10,903 nucleotides of DNA from Pyronema omphalodes (taxonomy: Eukaryota > Ascomycota > Pezizomycetes > Pezizales > Pyronemataceae), in the NCBI GenBank assembly GCA_024516155.1, contig JAJJXM010000228.1, positions 1-10,903 of the forward strand, read 5' to 3'. Positions 1-6,676 of the stretch are shown piece after piece (position 1 is the stretch's first letter; the number at the start of each line of letters is the position of its first letter). A model generated the notes under the pieces. The model was not told the origin of the DNA. It saw only the letters and a program-made list of their open reading frames with translations, and did not search any database. Both the position numbers and the translations under genes were made by a program.

Positions 1-52
1 AAAAAAAAAGAAAGAAGAAAAGAAGAAAGAAAAGAAGAAGAAGAAGAAAGAA
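1..52 (+). repeat. Purine-only (GAA)-rich low-complexity tract
   Basis: Every base from 1 to 52 is A or G, arranged mainly as GAA and GAAA units, so it is a homopurine/homopyrimidine mirror-type tract able to form triplex DNA. It may extend beyond the left edge of the window. Confidence 0.9.
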
Positions 53-66
53 CAAGAATAATAAGT

Positions 67-91
67 GGGGTGGTGGGGTGGGGGTGGGGGG
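67..91 (+). other. G-quadruplex motif
   Basis: Four G runs of 4, 4, 5 and 6 bases (67-70, 75-78, 80-84, 86-91) are separated by loops of 4, 1 and 1 bases. This meets the usual G-quadruplex pattern with very short loops, which generally gives stable structures. It immediately follows the purine tract. Confidence 0.8.
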
Positions 92-950
92 CTCTTTAGT
101 TCAGTTATTAGAAGGGTTTATATGATTAATGCGTTCGTTGTGATTGTAGACTTGTAGTTATAGGTAGATGCATGAGATGCATGAAAATGCAAACAAGAAT
201 TTCGGGGTTGCATACATGCATGCCAAAACCTATATACTATGCATTATATGTATAATGTATTTGTTACTAGTTCACGTGGTCTTGGAAGGCTGCGGATTAT
301 GAACTTGTGTTTATTGTTTATTTGTTTACAGTTTCACACTGGGATTTAGACGGGATGGTCTTGTTAAATCAGGGGTGGGGTTAGAAATTGGGAATAGTTG
401 AAAAAGAATAAGAGAAAGAGAAAGCGTCATGAAGCTTATAAAATGGTCAAATAAGGTAAGGGAGATGGGATGGGGATGGCAGTCTAGGAGATTCGAGTTT
501 TTGCACATAATTAATGGTGCACCTCCAGTTTCAAAAGATATTAATACCAAAACCATCATGTTTTGCATTTGTTTAAATTACACTTATAACAATGAATTTC
601 ATTTCCAGAAACTTGTAGAAAAAAAAAGGAAAAAGAACTCCGCACTTAAACGCATGAGGTACCATCCATAGCATATAATACAAAGAAAAGAGCATATGAC
701 CTTAACTTAAAAATCATGTAATCCTATCCCATACCGTTTCCCAAAACAAAGGTAAAGCATGAAATAACAAAGCCAACCCAGAAACTAAGAAACGAACAAA
801 GAAAAAAAAGACAAAAACAGCCGTGATTATTTTAGCTCTTTGGCCTTTACACCGTCGTTACTGTCACAAACCAAAGGTTAACTTTTCTTTATTCTTAACT
901 TGAACGACTAATGCTATTGCTGATGCTGCTGCTACTGCTCCCTGCATGAA

Positions 951-2081
951 TCATTTCTTAGGGTTGTGAAAAGTCTTCCTCTTCTTCTTTTCGTGCTGTT
1001 CTAGTGCGCTTGAGGGCCTTCCATTGGTGATAGTCAAGTCAAGAGTCCTGTTGGCTCTCTTTGAGGCAATAAAGTTCTTCAAAACGTCGTAAGCTGGGCC
1101 GTGATCCGTGCCGTCTCTAGCAGCAAGTTGAAGAGCGGTTTTGCCGTCCATATTCTTGAGCTTTGTATCGGCACCCCTCTCGAGAAGTGTCATAATAAGT
1201 AATTCTTGAAAAGGGTGAGTAGCCTTCTTGATAGAAGCAGCAATGTGAAGAGCAGTGCAACCCTTTCCGTCCGTGGCATTGACGTTGACTCCTGTATCGA
1301 GTAAAGCTCTGGCAAGTTTGTAAGATGGGACCTGTTTTGCCTCGGCACAAATATGGAGAGGGGTACGTCCGAGACGACTCCTGAGGTTAGGATCACCTCC
1401 ATGTTCCAAGCAAACCTTTAGAATTTCAATGTAGGCGTCTCCTCTAGCGCAAATGGTATGTATGACAGATTTCTGCTCTCCGTCTAAAGCGTCAACCTTG
1501 GCTCCTGCCTCAATAAGTATCCTGCAGAGTTTGTAGTTCCACTCGGGGTCGCGTTGAACACTGTTCATGGCCAAGTGCAAAATGGTAGGGCGTCCAAGCA
1601 TAAGTTCAAGATCCTTTTCGTCATTGATGTACCTTCCGGCACCGTACTCGAGTAAAACCTGAACAGTTTCGATCTTCGGAATCGCCAAGCGGAGCGCATA
1701 ACTGGGAAAGCTGGCACCTTTCTCGAGAAGGTATCTGAGAATCTCGGTCTTGCCGGAGTAGATGGCAGCACAAACAAGTGATTTTTGTTCATGCAACAAG
1801 CCGTATCTGAGTTCGAAGTCGACGGGTAGCTTGTGTTCGATAAGTTTCTTGATAGTCAAAATGTTGTTGGTTTCGATTGCCCATTGGGCGGGGTTGAAGC
1901 AGTTTGGGTTGGCCTTACAGAAGGCGACTGCGTTTTGGTAAAGAATTGGGCTGTAGATTTGCTGAAACGTGCGATTAACGGCGCACAAGGCGGCAAGATC
2001 GCGGGAGGTTGGACATGCCTTTCCAACCATAATTTGGAGTTCCATGGGAATGGTAACAAGACTGTGAGTTGAGGGAGCCAT
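951..2081 (-). CDS. Ankyrin-repeat protein with F-box-like N-terminus
   Basis: This single-exon gene encodes 376 residues. Residues about 8-50 (LVTIPMEL through SRDLAALCAVNRTFQQIY) look like a fungal F-box or F-box-like helix set, with the usual leucine/proline start and a later 'L..VNR.F' helix. Ankyrin repeats then run from about residue 66 to 345; the best are 100-124, 163-199, 203-236 (HTICARGDAYIEILKVCLEHGGDP), 237-271 (GRTPLHICAEA) and 272-320 (GCTALHIAAS, GKTALQLAARDG). The C-terminus has a basic KKKRK cluster at 365-369 that could be a nuclear signal. Ankyrin repeats bind proteins; with an F-box the likely role is substrate adaptor of an SCF-type ubiquitin ligase, which is inference. 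No intron is needed, and the start context (AATCATGGC) is good. The actual target is not visible. Confidence 0.9.
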   Translation of the reverse strand: MAPSTHSLVTIPMELQIMVGKACPTSRDLAALCAVNRTFQQIYSPILYQNAVAFCKANPNCFNPAQWAIETNNILTIKKLIEHKLPVDFELRYGLLHEQKSLVCAAIYSGKTEILRYLLEKGASFPSYALRLAIPKIETVQVLLEYGAGRYINDEKDLELMLGRPTILHLAMNSVQRDPEWNYKLCRILIEAGAKVDALDGEQKSVIHTICARGDAYIEILKVCLEHGGDPNLRSRLGRTPLHICAEAKQVPSYKLARALLDTGVNVNATDGKGCTALHIAASIKKATHPFQELLIMTLLERGADTKLKNMDGKTALQLAARDGTDHGPAYDVLKNFIASKRANRTLDLTITNGRPSSALEQHEKKKRKTFHNPKK

Positions 2082-2151
2082 GATTGCTGCCGGGATGGAT
2101 GATGTTGTGGTGGAGGATGGTGTTGGACAGAAGGTGGGAATGTGGTTGTTG

Positions 2152-2169
2152 TTTTATACAGAGCACGTG
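2152..2169 (-). promoter_or_regulatory. TATA box and CACGTG site of the ankyrin gene
   Basis: On the minus strand TATAAAA lies at 2158-2152, about 71-77 nt before the ankyrin start codon, and a palindromic CACGTG (E-box, the bHLH-type site) lies directly upstream at 2164-2169. The spacing suits a short 5' leader for the ankyrin gene. Whether a bHLH factor uses the site is inference. Confidence 0.5.
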
Positions 2170-2422
2170 GCAGTACAAACATCATACATGTTCCGAGTTG
2201 GCCCCTCTCCCGATTGCCTCGTGCCTAGATTTGTGCCCGCTTTCTATGGAACGGTGGTTTCAAAAATTGGTTGAGCCGTGCATATGCTTGAATACGTCTC
2301 ATCATGGTCATACAAAAATAAATGAATCACACCTTCTGACAGGCCAACATTTTTATATTGCAAAATATCTGAAGCTCATACTTGCGAACAGCACTTTCAG
2401 TACCTTCGCATGAGTGTATTAG

Positions 2423-2451
2423 ATCCCGACACCCGGGTGTTCGTTCGGGAT
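2423..2451. promoter_or_regulatory. Nested palindrome in the divergent promoter
   Basis: A perfect 12-bp palindrome, ACACCCGGGTGT (2429-2440), is flanked by a second inverted pair, ATCCCG (2423-2428) and CGGGAT (2446-2451). The nested arms contain CCG/CGG triplets in inverted orientation, the kind of half-site bound by fungal Zn2Cys6 regulators. It lies about 340 bp from the ankyrin start and 400 bp from the RTC4-like start, so it could serve either gene. Confidence 0.45.
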
Positions 2452-2570
2452 ATTCTATTCATAAAGCAAATGGGGGGGTTGATTTGAATCAAGGTGCAAG
2501 AATCAAAGTCAACACAGCCTTGATTTTTGTTTTATCATTGTTTTATGTATCATTGTTATTGTTCAATTTA

Positions 2571-2744
2571 ACGCGAGATTCCAGTCGAGTAAATAAATAT
2601 TGATGAAATTAAACCTAGTGCATGCGCATGCGCATTATGCAATCTACAAACGTCGGTAAGCGGCCAAATCAGCTAAATATCCCAACGCGTGTGTCTGCAG
2701 GAACCAGCATCAAGTCGATGACGCGCTAACTACAGTGAAACGCG
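2571..2744 (+). promoter_or_regulatory. Cluster of ACGCG cores and a 14-bp palindrome upstream of the RTC4-like gene
   Basis: ACGCG occurs at 2571-2575, 2685-2689 (within the full ACGCGT at 2685-2690), 2721-2725 and 2740-2744. ACGCGT is the MluI cell-cycle box recognised by MBF (Mbp1/Swi6) in yeasts. A perfect palindrome ATGCGCATGCGCAT (2622-2635) lies within the cluster. All are within 280 bp of the RTC4-like start codon. No TATA box is evident for that gene. MBF control is inferred only from the sites. Confidence 0.4.
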
Positions 2745-2848
2745 AACTTAGTTAACGGTTGCTGGGGAAAGTTCGCGACTGACCGACCCTATTCTGAACC
2801 AACCCCACCAAGGTTGACGACCCCGCCAAACCGTCAAAACCTCAATCC

Positions 2849-5163
2849 ATGAATAATTACGGTCCGAAGCCAGCACGACGGCGTGTGGGGCAAACAACAC
2901 GGGGTGTAAAACCCTTACTGGGGACGGTAGCCGGGACGTCGCGTAGTGACTACGATCGGCGTGAGGAAGATGATCTTGAAGACACCGAGTTGAAACCCCA
3001 TTTCGCAAAACGAACAAAATACAATAATACCTCCATGAACTTGGACGACGAGTTATCGAACACGGATGCTCCAAGCGTTTCAACGTCCAACTCCCGCCGT
3101 CAAAACGAAAGCCGCTACACCGCCGATTACTCTCGCGGACATGGAGTATCCGTGGACGACTATGAAAATCCGGACGATATAATAGCTACACCAAAGGCCC
3201 CGCGTACTTTTTCTACGAGTAATTATCTCGGATCTCTGGTTTCCGGGAATGCTGATAGGGCGTTTGAGCAGGCGACCAGAACGCTACCATCGAGTCATCA
3301 ATATAAACAATCTACAGATGCCTTCAGCAGTCGTCGAGAAGAAAGAGCCCAATCACCTCCTGCAAGCTGGAGTCAACCGGCACGAAAGTTTTCTACGCAG
3401 ACATATGGAAGAGGTTTGAATGTGTTACCAGAAGTTTAATTAATTACTGACATGTTCCATAGGCAGGAATACGAATGGGTATAAGAATCCCAGGTCTAAT
3501 CCCGAACCAAAGTCGCAACCTAAGAAAGCAAATACTCACCCGAGTATGCACCTTGACCACCCCCTTTGATGACCATAGCTTACGATTGTCCAAAGCAATA
3601 AATGTTGGCCTAGGATCTTCAGACGATGAGCCAGAACCCGTTAAGAAATCCATCAGCAAATTCAAAGCCCCGCCAGAACTCGACATCAAACCCGGCGCAT
3701 ATGGCGATCCCGACCGCGATCTCTACACGAAAGCACCAAAGAAGACATTGGATATACCGCCGCCCCTAAAATCAAAAGGCAAGCCGGTACCGGAAGATGA
3801 CCCAGATGCCGACCTTCTCGTCAAACCCACGAAGGGCAAATTCAGCGTACCCGAGGCCTTGGAGCCTAAGAAATTCCAATCCGGCAGCATTTCAACCGAC
3901 GAAGATGAAGATCTCAAAAAACCAATCAGGAAGAAAACTTTTCAAATGCCAGACTCTCTCCCTTCAAAATCTAAATCGAAATCAAAATCAAAATCCGAAT
4001 CCACGGCAATCTCCTTCACCTCTGACAGCGACGTTCCTGCGCCCAACCCCAAAAAGAAACCAACCAAAAAACCCACCGGACTCACCGAAGCAGAACTCGA
4101 AGAACTGGGTATAATGCCCGTCAAAAAACCCACCTTCAAGCTACCCGAGGAACTCTGTAATCATCTCTTCTCCTTCCTAATGTTACCAGCAACTCACTGA
4201 ACCCCCACAGCCTACCGACCCTCCCCGACTTCCTCCTTCACCGAGCTCCAACTCTCAGCTCTAGACGCAGATATCACCAACGCCACCTCCTCCCAGCCCT
4301 CCGCCCTGCAACTAAGCTCGCAAGGGTCTCTCAACGATCCTCTCAGTATCGACCCCACCGACACCACAACCGCCGATATAATGACCGGCCTCGGTGCCAT
4401 CGCCGGTATCCGCGACTTATCCGAGCTGCGGCGTTTACACACCCTTGACGAATCCCAAGAAACCTGTCGACTCTGCCGTCTTCCTCTTCCTACAGGCTAT
4501 CTAGAAAAATGGCGGGGCGAAGCTCCTAATGGTATTATCTTACTCGAGACCTGGACGAAGATTTGTCGGCAGCATACACGTTCTGGATTAGAGGATGAAT
4601 GGAATGCCCGGGGGTATCCTGTGATTGATTGGAAAAAGCTATCAAAAAGGGCGGAGAAATATATTCCTCATCTAAGAAGGATTATCGATGGTAGTAAGTC
4701 CAGTACGTTACGACAAGAGTTTGAGCAGCAGCAGAAGGAGATTAGAGGTAATACAGCGATGCTACTACGCCAGGAAAGGAAGTTGCCGTTTCCGGGGTAT
4801 TATGGGCCGAGAGGAGGAGATATTCTATTGGAAATTATCATGAAACGACTTGGAACTGAGGTTGGAAAGGCAGCGGAAGGGGATAAGTTGATTGCGAGAG
4901 GAGGTGTGTCGGCTTTTGTACAGCAGGTTTTGGTACCGGAAACTGGGATTAGGTTGATTATGGAGGATATGGGAATCAGGGATCAGGATAAGGCGAAGCA
5001 GGTTTTGGAGGAGAGTAGGGAGATTGGGGAAAAGCTGTGGGGAAGTGCGGAAATGGGGGATTTGATGGATGAAGGAGAAGGATGGGTTGATGTTAATGCG
5101 CTGCAGACGCAAAGGGTTAGAGAGGAGGATATGGATAATAGTTGGGATATGGGAGGTTATTGA
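2849..5163 (+). CDS. RTC4: RTC4-like domain protein (four exons)
   Basis: Proposed exons are 2849-3413, 3463-3543, 3596-4156 and 4211-5163, giving 2160 nt and 719 residues. Introns: 3414-3462 (GTTTGA, CTGAC branch, ATAG end), 3544-3595 (GTATGC, CTTAC, AAAG end) and 4157-4210 (GTAATC, ACAG end); all are phase 1. The second intron could instead end at 3613 or 3622, also in frame. Residues 1-460 are charged and disordered, with five motif repeats (224-402). The RTC4-like domain is about 475-690: a possible zinc site C488/C491/C521/H524, 'RGYPVIDW', 'PGYYGPRG', and 'FVQQVLVPETGIRLIMEDM' followed by an 'A..VLEESREIG' helix. Yeast Rtc4 was named from genetics with cdc13-1 telomere capping; its biochemical role is unknown. 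At 719 residues this protein is much longer than yeast Rtc4 (about 400) because of the disordered N-terminus. The domain call is firm; exon 2 is the weakest part. Confidence 0.88.
3414..3462 (+). other. Intron 1 of the RTC4-like gene
   Basis: A 49-nt intron with donor GTTTGA, branch sequence TTACTGAC near 3444-3451 and acceptor CCATAG. It is required because the exon 1 frame stops at 3437-3439. A weaker alternative donor, GTGTTA at 3422, would join the long frame directly and remove the need for intron 2, but gives a 41-nt intron with a poor donor. Confidence 0.7.
3544..3595 (+). other. Intron 2 of the RTC4-like gene
   Basis: A 52-nt intron with donor GTATGC, possible branch CTTAC at 3579-3583 and acceptor CAAAG. 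Exon 2 (81 nt, about 27 codons) is open only up to the stop at the 'CTTTGATG' run near 3566, so it must be spliced here. Acceptors at 3613 (CCTAG) and 3622 (TTCAG) preserve the frame too, giving proteins 6 or 9 residues shorter. Confidence 0.55.
3966..4002 (+). repeat. Hexanucleotide repeat encoding (Ser-Lys)n
   Basis: Tandem TCAAAA-like hexamers encode five to six Ser-Lys dipeptides (residues about 339-349) inside exon 3 of the RTC4-like gene. The unit is a multiple of three, so copy-number change would lengthen or shorten a basic/serine linker without breaking the frame. Confidence 0.8.
4157..4210 (+). other. Intron 3 of the RTC4-like gene
   Basis: A 54-nt intron with donor GTAATC, possible branch CTAAT or CTGAAC, and acceptor CCACAG. 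It bypasses the stop at 4198-4200 and joins the LPEEL motif to the serine/threonine-rich linker before the RTC4 domain, in frame. Confidence 0.85.
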
Positions 5164-5212
5164 TAGGAAGGTTATGGGAGGGAGGGGGGTTATTGATGGG
5201 AGGGTTATTGAC
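5151..5212 (+). repeat. Imperfect direct repeats over the RTC4-like stop codon
   Basis: Three G-rich copies ending in GTTATTGA(T/C) occur at 5151-5164, 5184-5197 and 5198-5212. The RTC4-like stop codon (5161-5163) lies in the first copy, so the repeats form the end of the coding sequence and the start of the 3' untranslated region. Confidence 0.6.
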
Positions 5213-5281
5213 GATATGGCGTACACTTGAGGGTTATAGAATTGTGAAATATCCTGGGAAGGGGGAACTTACAAGGTTGTA

Positions 5282-5345
5282 AAGTCGCAAAGCCGCAAAG
5301 CCGCAGAGGCGCAAAGGTGCAGAGGTGCCAAGGTACAAAGGTGCA
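5282..5345 (+). repeat. 8-bp minisatellite, eight copies
   Basis: Eight contiguous 8-bp units of consensus AAGGYGCA run from 5282 to 5345 with exact 8-bp spacing and one to three substitutions per unit (for example AAGTCGCA, AAGCCGCA twice, GAGGCGCA, AAGGTGCA). A degenerate ninth unit may precede it at 5273-5280. The unit length is not a multiple of three, consistent with non-coding DNA. Confidence 0.85.
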
Positions 5346-5770
5346 AATCCGAGGAATTGCCAATATGTACAGAGTTACACAGGCATCAGTGCATACATCT
5401 AGAAACCACAGTGACTGGTAATGGTATCTAAACATCCACTCCAAACCCCAACAAAATCATTCCTTAGCTATATAAACCCCACGCAACAAAAAATACCTAA
5501 AACATAAGTAATTAGTTCCGTCATATCAGAAACATAACCCCGAAAAGTTTTCGGAGAAATACTTACGGTGAGAAAAACCTATGAGCTAATGTTTTGTTTT
5601 GCGAAGGATATGGTTATGAAACCGATATCCGGTGCTTCTAGAAGAGAAGGGAAGGGAAGATAGTGGTTCTGGTATTTACTGGTATCCGGATCAAAGTCGA
5701 GCAGCAGGATCATTGATATGACACAGCACTGGACTTGCCTTTGTATCTGACCTTGCACCCCGGTCGGGTG

Positions 5771-5939
5771 TATATAAACACCATCTTAGAACCAATTCAA
5801 TCACCACAGTGCACAGAAAATACATAAGACCCCCCCCCCCCCCCACACACACCTTGGGAAGATTCTAGAAGCCAGTACTCAGTACTCACGAATCCCTCCC
5901 AAACACTCATAAAGTCATGTCTTTATCTATCAGGTAAGT
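5771..5939 (+). promoter_or_regulatory. Orphan promoter-like block with short ATG exon and 5' splice site
   Basis: TATATAAA (5771-5778) is followed by a CA-rich leader, a run of 15 C (5830-5844), a TTCTAGAA word and a tandem AGTACTC pair. An ATG at 5917 opens a five-codon stretch that ends at a consensus 5' splice site, CAG|GTAAGT (5931-5939). Read unspliced it encodes six residues and stops. The order TATA, leader, ATG, donor is what the start of a fungal gene with a small first exon looks like, but I cannot find a convincing second exon downstream. Confidence 0.35.
5830..5844 (+). repeat. Homopolymer C15
   Basis: Fifteen consecutive C bases followed by a short CA repeat. Such a run is prone to slippage and to sequencing error, so its length should be treated as approximate. 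Confidence 0.9.
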
Positions 5940-5986
5940 CTCAGTAGCGATGATCTGTTGTAGTTGAAACTTGAGACAATAGATAG

Positions 5987-6100
5987 GACAATATGACAGC
6001 TGAACAAGAGACAAGACAATATGACAGCTGAACAAGAAAACAGAACAATATGACAGCTGAACAAGAGACAAGACAAGATGAAGGTTGAGAAAAGACAAGA
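5987..6100 (+). repeat. 28-bp tandem repeat, three full copies plus one degenerate
   Basis: Copies of a unit containing ACAATATGACAGCTGAACAA start at about 5987, 6015 and 6043, with steps of 28 and 29 bp. A fourth, diverged copy (GACAAGATGAAGGTTGAGAA) starts at 6072. The array lies directly after the orphan 5' splice site, so it would fall in its intron if that donor is used. Confidence 0.88.
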
Positions 6101-6179
6101 CAAATGTACATCACATGGTAACTATAGATTCTGCTATATCCCGTGTTGGTGTTGCGGTGTGGGTACAGGTTGAGATGGA

Positions 6180-6234
6180 GGGGAGCAGGGGAGGGGAGGG
6201 ATAGGAAGGGTATTGGGGATAGTAGGGGTAGGGG
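6180..6234 (+). other. G-rich region with quadruplex motifs
   Basis: G runs at 6180-6183, 6188-6191, 6193-6196 and 6198-6200 make a quadruplex motif with loops of 4, 1 and 1 bases. Further runs at 6208-6210, 6215-6218, 6225-6228 and 6231-6234 offer a second one. Confidence 0.65.
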
Positions 6235-6260
6235 TAGGTAGGAGGAAGAGAGATGGGATC

Positions 6261-6287
6261 GGATTAATCGGATTAATCGGATTAATC
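6261..6287 (+). repeat. 9-bp tandem repeat GGATTAATC, three exact copies
   Basis: Three perfect units at 6261-6269, 6270-6278 and 6279-6287. Each contains the palindrome GATTAATC with a TAAT core, the sort of site bound by homeodomain proteins, so the array presents three sites on the same helical face offset by 9 bp. Confidence 0.9.
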
Positions 6288-6345
6288 GGGGATTATATAT
6301 AGAATCGGATGGAATGCATATAGAAGCGGATATATACATACATGT

Positions 6346-6372
6346 ATACCAGACATACCAGATATACCAGAC
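6346..6372 (+). repeat. 9-bp tandem repeat ATACCAGAC, three copies
   Basis: Three units at 6346-6354, 6355-6363 and 6364-6372; the middle one ends in T instead of C. This is a different sequence from the neighbouring GGATTAATC array but has the same unit length. Confidence 0.88.
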
Positions 6373-6555
6373 ATTAGTAATCGGGTATATATAGCCGCAT
6401 ATCAACGAGATAACCAGATATGAGCAGAGGTTAACAAGTAATATCCATCGAGTAATATCCGCATACCTATTCTACATATAAAATACGGAGATTTAATTCT
6501 CAGATGATGTTTGTAGTTTAATTATTTTTAGCAACAAAAGTAATGGGAATGTCAG

Positions 6556-6670
6556 CTACGGTCATAGAATCATGAATACAACGCATCCCGTCCGCTCTGC
6601 GCTATTTAAGCATGATATCGTCCGGCTAGTACTGTCGTGGGTGACCAGACGGGAATCCCGGATACTGTAG
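6556..6670 (+). rRNA. 5S ribosomal RNA
   Basis: This 115-nt sequence folds as 5S rRNA. Helix I pairs 6556-6562 with 6664-6670 (seven pairs, one G-U). Helix II pairs ATCATG (6569-6574) with CATGAT (6611-6616). Helix III pairs CGCA (6582-6585) with TGCG (6598-6601) around the conserved loop TCCCGTCCGCTC. Helix IV pairs GTC/TGG (6634-6640) with CCA/GAC (6645-6650) around GTGA. Helix V pairs TCCGG (6621-6625) with CCGGA (6658-6662). The conserved GGGTGACCA segment and the internal promoter region around TTTAAGCATGATATCG are present, and T6 follows at once. Dispersed single 5S genes are normal in filamentous ascomycetes. Helices II and V differ in sequence from the usual ascomycete 5S but stay paired, which argues for a functional isotype over a relic. 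Ends could extend by one or two bases. Confidence 0.88.
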
Positions 6671-6676
6671 TTTTTT
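6671..6676 (+). terminator. RNA polymerase III terminator (T6)
   Basis: Six consecutive T bases start immediately after the last paired base of the 5S rRNA, which is the standard Pol III stop signal. Confidence 0.85.

Larger units (their letters stand above)
1..950. other. Intergenic region left of the ankyrin gene
   Basis: No convincing gene is present. An 80-codon open frame exists on each strand around 326-671, but they overlap each other antisense, are low complexity and resemble no family. The stretch holds a purine tract, a G-quadruplex motif, a small AT hairpin (CATTATA at 242-248 facing TATAATG at 251-257) and several ATGCAT words between 165 and 245. The last 250 bases are the expected 3' flank of the minus-strand ankyrin gene, including a short run of GCT-like triplets at about 909-940. 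Confidence 0.6.
5164..6555. other. Gene-poor, repeat-rich interval
   Basis: No protein gene can be supported here. The longest open frame (minus, about 5941-6405) runs over tandem repeats and its protein is a run of repeated low-complexity peptides. The interval holds the 8-bp, 28-bp and two 9-bp tandem arrays listed separately, a promoter-like block at 5771-5939, a near-palindrome CCGAAAAGTTTTCGG (5540-5554), TTCTAGAA words at 5636-5643 and 5863-5870, and G-rich runs at 6180-6234. Confidence 0.6.

Noticed and set aside
429..671. 80-codon open frame on the plus strand (and an 80-codon minus frame at 326-568)
   Set aside because: They overlap antisense, lack any domain, and have lysine/asparagine-rich or leucine/phenylalanine-rich composition expected of AT-rich non-coding DNA.
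3475..4200. ATG at 3475 as the start of a separate 241-aa gene
   Set aside because: The frame is exon 3 of the RTC4-like gene read back through intron 2, and it stops inside intron 3; splicing joins it to exon 1 and to the RTC4 domain.
4381..5163. ATG at 4381 as the start of a 260-aa RTC4 protein
   Set aside because: The frame is open upstream to the acceptor at 4210 and splices in frame to exon 3, so this is an internal methionine (residue 460).
5636..5643. TTCTAGAA as a heat-shock element (also at 5863 and 10776)
   Set aside because: Each has only two inverted units; a third unit in the correct phase is missing at all three places, so function is not supported.
5987..6100. CRISPR-like array
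   Set aside because: The 28-bp units are contiguous without unique spacers, and the surrounding DNA is eukaryotic; it is a minisatellite.
5941..6405. 154-codon minus-strand open frame
   Set aside because: It is made of translated tandem repeats (repeated 'VQLSYC' and 'LIRLIR' peptides); no start context or domain supports a gene.
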